DNA of 64,000 bases from NCBI GenBank assembly GCA_963576565.1, contig OY755045.1, positions 39,700,667 to 39,764,666 of the forward strand. The letters run 5' to 3'. Position 1 is the first letter of the stretch; every line of letters starts with the position of its first letter. Shown piece after piece: positions 58,543-64,000 of the stretch. Below the pieces are notes generated by a model. It saw only the letters and a program-made list of their open reading frames with translations, was not told the DNA's origin and ran no database searches. This DNA is from Aspidapion aeneum. Lineage: Eukaryota > Arthropoda > Insecta > Coleoptera > Brentidae. The translations under genes were made by a program, and so were the position numbers.

Positions 58543-60652
58543 TTAAGTTTGTAAGTCACTTAATTCTTGGTCTGTCAAAAATTCTTCCAGACTGTAGTAA
58601 GCTTTAGATTTCAGAAATGTTTTAATTTTCTTTTTGATGATCTCTGGGCCCTGTCTACGAACTAAAGGTGGGAGAGTATTCCATATTTTCAGAATGTTAT
58701 GTTTGACATTCCTCAATACATACGTGTAGTGGGCAGTTTCTGTTTTTAAATTTTCTTTGTACCTGGTATTATGGTAATGATCTGATTTTAGCCTTTCAAA
58801 GATATCAGGGTTTTCGGCTATGAATTTAATGCTCTCAAAGACATATATATTGAAGACTGTCGGTACATTATTTTCTATAAAGATTTTTCTACAACTGTCA
58901 GTGGGTTTTTTCTGAAAAATTGTTCTTAAGCACCTTTTTTGAATAAGAAGAATGCTTCTTGCTTCCAAGACAGCACCCCAGAAGATCACCCCATATCTAA
59001 CCCGTGACTGAATGTATGCATGACATGCTGTTAGGGCTGCTGAGCTGCCAGCTGTGTCCCTAAGGACTCTTAGTGCATAACAGTATTTGCTCATGCTGCT
59101 TGCGAGCTGATTAATATGTGCCCGCCAATCCAGCCTCTCGTCAACGATCATCCCAAGAAATACAACATTATCCCTTGATACAATGGTATTTCCGTCATAC
59201 TCGATTTCTACCTTTTCTGGCCTTAAGTTAAAATTTATGATTTGAGTCTTTGCTACGTTAAGCTGTAGATTGTTATCTGTAAACCAATCCTTCAAAGTTG
59301 ATAGTGATTCTTTAACATTTGAGATGCATTCCTCTTTTGTGTTCTCTGAGCAGATCACTGAAGTATCATCAGCGAATAACACGATTTCGTTTCTTAGTAT
59401 ATCTGCAACATTATTTGTATATATTAAGTAAAGCAGTGGACCCAAGATCGAACCCTGAGGCACACCTTTTTTTATGACAGCAAACTTAGATTTTTTAACC
59501 TCACCTGAATTGTTTTCTACAACAACACTTTGTTCTCTATTACTTAAGTATGATTGAAAAAGCATTTGTGATGTGTTGCGTACTCCAATTTTCTCAATCT
59601 TCCGACAGAGTAGACCATGGTCTACACTGTCGAAAGCTTTCGAAAGGTCAAGGCAGACTGCCATAGTTGCTTTGTTTTTATTGCGGGACTCAAGGATTCG
59701 ATCCAGTGCCATGTAAACTGCACGTATTGTAGATTTACCTTTTCGGAATCTATTTTGTTTTGTGCTTAATAGGGAATTTTTTCCAAGAAAGTTTAAAAGT
59801 CTTATGTAAATCACTCTTTCAAAAAATTTACTAAAACCAGACAGCAAGGAGATCGGTCTATAATTTTTTAGGTCATTTAATGGCCCTTTCTTGTGGATCG
59901 GCTTGAGAAGAGCAGTTTTGAGGTTTTGGGGGAACACACCACTCCGTAAGGATAGGTTTACTAAATATGTCAATGGTTCTGCAAATGATTTTGCCGATGC
60001 TTTAATTACACTTATGGGAACTTCATCATAACCTACAGATTTCTTGTTTTTAAGGTCTTTAATAATTTTTTCGATCTCTTGAATTGTCGCTGGCTCAAGG
60101 ACTAAACTGTCCGCACACATTTCTGGCTTCTTTCATTTTGGTCATCCCCACCTAGCACCATGTCTGGGCAGACATTCAGAAAGAAGCTGTTTACTTCATC
60201 AAGAAATTCTGTCTCATTTTTATATTTAAAATGATTAAGTATGGCATCTTTTTTGTTAGGTTGTGAAGATGTTATTTTTTTAATAATGTTCCAGGTTGCC
60301 TGTTGTTTGTTTTCAGCATTTTCTATGAATTTTTTGTTGCTTAGTTTTTTTGCTTTTTTTATTACTTGTTTTAATATATTACAATATTTTTTATAAAATT
60401 CCATAGTTGATCCCCCATTTCTTACATTCTCGAAAAGGGTCCTTTTATGGCTACTTGAGATTTTAATACCTCTTGTGATCCAACTTTGAGTTGGTTTAAT
60501 TTTTTGTTTTCTTTTTTTTGCTGGAAATATAAGGTCTAGTTTTGTTAAAATTATATGCTCAAAACGAGAGTATGCCTTATTGATATCAGCTTCCCCATAA
60601 AGGTCCCCCCAGTCACAGTGCCCTATCTCTTCACTGAACTTTGAAAACAAAC
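58543..60652 (-). pseudogene. Second jockey-type LINE, 5'-truncated, one frameshift
   Basis: Two overlapping minus frames, 60102-60650 and 58543-60120, join through a 1-2-base frameshift near 60115. The first is the linker after the endonuclease (QSWITRGIKISSSHKRTLFE, then a Lys-rich W-I-I-K-K-I segment). The second is the reverse transcriptase: KKSVGYDEVPISVIK, NYRPISLLSGFSKFFERV, CLDLSKAFDSVDHGLL with a catalytic Asp, GVPQGSILGPLLYLIYTN, and LFADDTSVICS with the FADD box at about residues 248-251. Then comes the thumb (VFLGMIVDERLDWRAHI). All RT catalytic residues are intact. The 5' end breaks off near 60652, where the piggyBac-derived flank begins. It is a different subfamily from the element at 26854. 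Confidence 0.9.
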
Positions 60653-60736
60653 TAGTAGATATGTTAAGAAATAAGTATATTTAGCCCAAAAAATAAAATA
60701 AAACACAGATCTCTTAAATCAGAACGCTTAAAAAAA

Positions 60737-62514
60737 CTATTTTTTTGTGCGATATTGCTGAAAACAATCCTTGGGATGTAAGGCTACTGTACATTTTTTA
60801 CAAAAAAAGTTGCATTTTTTGTGACAAAAATTACAGCGAGTTTACTTGTCTTGGTAAGCCACCAGGTGATCTAATCCATCATATTTGGAGTAGGAATCTG
60901 CTTCTTTCGGAAGTCTACTGGTCCTTCCTTCTGATTTCTTTTTGAAGGTTTCTAGTATTCCCACCGCAATGGATCATCTGAAACTGAGATGACAGAGACA
61001 ATTTCCCACCATCAAATTTGTGAAGTCGCCACGAGTTTTGTACAGCCATATCAACAAAGTGACTGAAGAGTGGAAAATACCACTTTTTGCCTGTATAAAC
61101 TTATGTTTTGATCTGCCCTGGCTACTCCTCCCATATGTTCATTATAAATTTTGATAATGTGTGGCTGTGGAGCAAGAATACCTTTCTTATCTTTTTTAGA
61201 AAATCTTTTGACTTGTATGGTTGAAAAAACCATAGCATGGTATGAAACGATGTTGACAATACTCTTGGCATGCCACTTATACACGATAATTTCATTATCC
61301 ACTTTTGAAGCATAATCAAAATTTCCTCGTGGCTGTTTCTTCATTTCATTACATGACACTAATAGGCAACTCTTCGGTAAACGATTTATTCGTATTAACC
61401 CAGTACCCTTTACATCTCTTGATTTCAATTCGGAAAGCAATGGCAAAGAAGTGAATAAATTGTCAAAAAAAATATGGTAATTCATATTGTCAGAAGCCTT
61501 CAAAGTATCTACAAACTCGAGGACAACACTTGCACCTAATCCTAGAGCCTTATAGTCATCTGACAGTTTAGTATTTGCGCCTTGATATGGCTCGAACCAC
61601 TCAATATGTCCTAGTCTGTTAGTTTCAGTCCATAATTTGTATCCCCAGCGAACTGGTTTCCCACAAATGAATTGTTTCGTCGGATGTCTTCCATAGTAGG
61701 GCACCATTGACTCGTCTACACTGTGATGCTTGGCTGGTGGAGCCATGTCCATAAACTTCTTATTTAATAGAATAATCGAGAGGCGAAGTTTTGCAAACCT
61801 ATCATCAGCAGCAAGATTTGCATTGTCACAACAGTGTAGATTTTGCATGATGTAGCGAAATCTGTTTCTTGTCATTGCATTACAGACCAATTTATTGTTA
61901 GTATCAGGTGAATTTTCCCAATACATTTCCCGTCGCGGAAGGCAATTGTAACCGCTTAGTAGTAATATCCCGATGAAACAACGCATCCCATCAGCTGTAA
62001 CATCAGCATCACGATTTTTACCACTGGCATACAAATTGGTGTGATTGACTAGCAAGCTCATCACTTCATCATCGAAAAATTTGAAAAACGTGCCCACAGG
62101 CTTCTGTTGTTCTGGTGCACAAACAGCATCCCAAGCAGGTAAATCAGATTCTATATCTTTTTTGGTCCACGAGAATTCATTTTTTTCTTTCATTGGCTTG
62201 ACCATCTTTTTTCTCTTCACAAAACGAGACAATGAAAGATCATCTTCACTACCCCATTCACTATCGGACTCAATATTGTCCAAATTTACCTCAGCGTCAG
62301 CTCTAAGCTGTCCTCCAGGTAGGTTACTTATGTCCACGGTACTTTCATCTCCACTGTCTTCATCTGTTATGTCATCATTATCAAAAGGGAAAATGATAAT
62401 TTCGCTTGGAATTAGATCATCATTGATATCCAAGTTCTCAGCCTCTTCCAAAAGTTGGTTGAGTGTCAAAGGCCTTTTCCAGTAATCTCTAAAAAACATA
62501 ATTTTCTGGAACAA
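60737..62514 (-). pseudogene. PiggyBac-like transposase with frameshifts and a lost catalytic Asp
   Basis: The main frame, 61051-62514 (487 codons from the ATG at 62514), has an acidic N-terminus and then the DDE_Tnp_1_7-type domain with PVGTFFKFFDDEVM, GYNCLPRREMYWENS, SVDESMVPYYGRHP (Asp about 267), FFDNLFTSLPLL (Asp about 351) and MGGVARADQNISLYR. The last motif is normally MGGVDxxDQ; the first Asp (about residue 465) is Ala here, codon GCC instead of GAC. A frameshift near 61085 hides the rest: KWYFPLFSHFVDMAVQNSW continues in another frame, and a further stop and frame change precede the C-terminal Cys ribbon RCNFCHKKCNFFCKKC, ending at 60737. PiggyBac enzymes excise at TTAA. No matching terminal repeats were identified. 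Confidence 0.88.
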
Positions 62515-63623
62515 CTATGAAAAATTATTTGTTTTAAAAAACCCCAATTTTGGAATTGCATAGATGCAAGTCTAACATGTAGCAGGAACACCTTTCGGAA
62601 GGGGTGTAAAAGCGGGGGTCCACTGTGTATACTTGCTACGCAGTATAAAGATCCCTGCCCTCGACAAAGAGGTGTCAGGCAAAATTAAGTCCTCTTACAG
62701 AAAGAAAACTTGCATCCTAAGGGGCTCGTGCATCAGTTTGATATATGATGTACGGACAAATCGGGGTTTGCGAAAAGAGCGCGCCGTGTGCCTAGTCGCT
62801 AGACCAAAAAATGGTCTCCCCACCACTACTACTACTAGCCTGGAACAGTTCATGTTTTTCAGCAATTCGGCAACAACATATAAAACCACTTGTACACAAA
62901 ATATCAATTGGAAAACATTGGGCCAGTCGTCACACGTGTATGCAGGCTTTTAAAAGGACAGTGGCAAAATATAATGTCACTTTTTTTTAACTTTTGGCTC
63001 TATCTGAGTGAAATAAAGCAGATCGACACAAAAAACACACTTGATTTTTTAGGAGTCCCGCTTTAAAGAGGATAGTTACCTGATTCCTATCTTAAATATG
63101 CCAGAGATTGTCGAAAACATCTTTTAAGAGGAAAAACAGATTTAATCTAAAAAAGATAAAAAATAAACACTGGGCATAGAAACTAAAACCGCAAAACAAT
63201 GCTTTGTTTGCTTAGACTATAGTTGTTAGTTTCTTGGTCGTCCAGGCTGACACAAAATGATCAATATGTTGCATCAATTGATTTATATCCCTCCCGCTGA
63301 CAACTTATTTTACTAAAAACCAATGAACTTAACAAGAAAATATCCCAAAAATGAGGTTCAGTGATTTTGATGGGTTTATCGCGTTTCTATTTCTTTAAAA
63401 TTGTCATACATACAGGGTCTCAAGTTGCACCTAGCGTCACTAATAATGAGTTTAAGTGCTCCCGTTAGTATTGCCAATAGACTTTAGTACATGTTAGTGA
63501 CCCTAGTTGATGATACACTTCACGAGAGAACAACGCTATCGGTGGAGGGGTGATGGCTTTGTTGCAGCTCTGTCTCCGTAACCACACCGTAACTCTTACT
63601 TTCAAGAGAAAGATAAGTTTTAC
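62515..63623. other. Upstream flank of the transposase and unassigned sequence
   Basis: At 62616-62629 the string GGGGGTCCACTG, read on the minus strand as CAGTGGACCCCC, resembles a pogo/Tigger-type terminal repeat, with GTA beside it; the opposite end was not found. The frame at 62633-62953 plus has no recognisable domain. Confidence 0.35.
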
Positions 63624-64000
63624 GCGCAAAATGATGGACTTCCAATGGGTTCGTCTCTTTGGTAGCAATAATCTACTATGGAGTGGTTCAAGGACCATGC
63701 GATCAACACAGAATTATTATTATATGGCCGGAAAATAATGATGAACAGAATTTCCTACACCATCTGAACGGTTCTTGTCAAACGATTAGACAGAAACATT
63801 CAAACCAGTGTATATGAAAAACCTACACACATGGGACAGTACCTAAATTTTAAGTTTAATCATTCTTTTGCTGGAAAACAAGAAGTTATAAGAAGTTTGT
63901 ATTTAAGAGCCGTAAATATTTGTAGTAATAATGAAGAATTAACCACAGAAATTAACAAGATTAAAAAGGACTTACAACTGAATGGTTATTCCGAGAAATT
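63624..64000 (+). pseudogene. Penelope-like reverse transcriptase fragment, continuing past the window
   Basis: The plus strand reads NDGLPMGSSL, then a frame-broken equivalent of the next motif (TGGAGTGGTTCAAGGACCAT, compare the minus element at 39.4 kb). About 45 bases covering the catalytic YMDD are deleted before ATATGGCCGGAAAATAATGA. Later parts give [15 protein letters not shown] and FNHSFAGKQEVIRSLYLRAV. It belongs to the same family as the split copy at 35590-39485 and is inactive. Confidence 0.8.

Overview
The window is AT-rich eukaryotic DNA and almost certainly comes from an insect genome; I suspect a beetle, but that is inference. The evidence is the kind and density of mobile elements (jockey-type and RTE-type LINEs, Penelope-like elements, a piggyBac-like transposase, Tc1, hAT and Helentron-type non-autonomous elements), a canonical eukaryotic tRNA-Pro gene, and two spliced exons with a 182-bp intron. 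No bacterial operon, rRNA or CRISPR array is present. Most of the 64 kb is mobile-element sequence, much of it nested. Apart from the tRNA gene, the only well-supported host gene is a fragment of an M13 (neprilysin/ECE-like) peptidase gene.

Layout. 1-1568 (minus): a Gag-like reading frame that is open to the window edge. 1.6-7.9 kb: AT-rich, nothing supported. 7.9-11.6 kb: three tandem copies of a roughly 0.9-1.2 kb repeat, the middle one split by an insertion carrying a pogo/psq-type DNA-binding fragment. 12.5-18.0 kb: a 2.6-kb tandem duplication carrying a 958-bp inverted-repeat element and a small membrane-anchored ORF; the second copy has gained a 273-bp Penelope-like insertion. 17.3-20.0 kb: a foldback element whose two long arms are arrays of about 120-bp minisatellites capped by GGCGCC-rich repeats. 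20.2-20.8 kb: a Tc1 transposase remnant split by a MITE.

21.4-31.3 kb is a nested stack. An RTE-like LINE is split by an 8.1-kb TA-flanked element (family A). Family A is in turn split by a 3.7-kb element (family B, itself holding a MITE and a Helentron-type element) and by a 5'-truncated jockey LINE with one in-frame stop. Removing A restores the LINE reading frame across the junction. 31.4-35 kb holds a compact second A copy, then a B copy split by a second fragment of the same LINE. 35.6-39.5 kb is a Penelope-like element cut in two by a B copy that also carries a hAT-type MITE. 44-46.8 kb is an inverted-repeat element (family D) with a 10-bp minisatellite and about 185-bp satellite repeats inside. 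46.9-49.0 kb contains two large palindromes with a second Helentron-type copy.

The most interesting locus is 50.48-51.16 kb: a tandem array of 237-bp units whose minus strand carries hammerhead-ribozyme-like motifs, and whose right edge falls exactly at the predicted self-cleavage site. It resembles metazoan retrozymes or Penelope pseudo-LTRs. A related copy at 30.6 kb is interrupted inside the ribozyme core by a 65-bp mini-transposon.

51.2-58.5 kb is poorer in recognisable transposons and holds the tRNA-Pro(AGG) gene, a three-unit tandem repeat and the M13 exons. The right end has a second jockey-type LINE, a frameshifted piggyBac-like transposase lacking one catalytic Asp, and a Penelope RT fragment running off the window.
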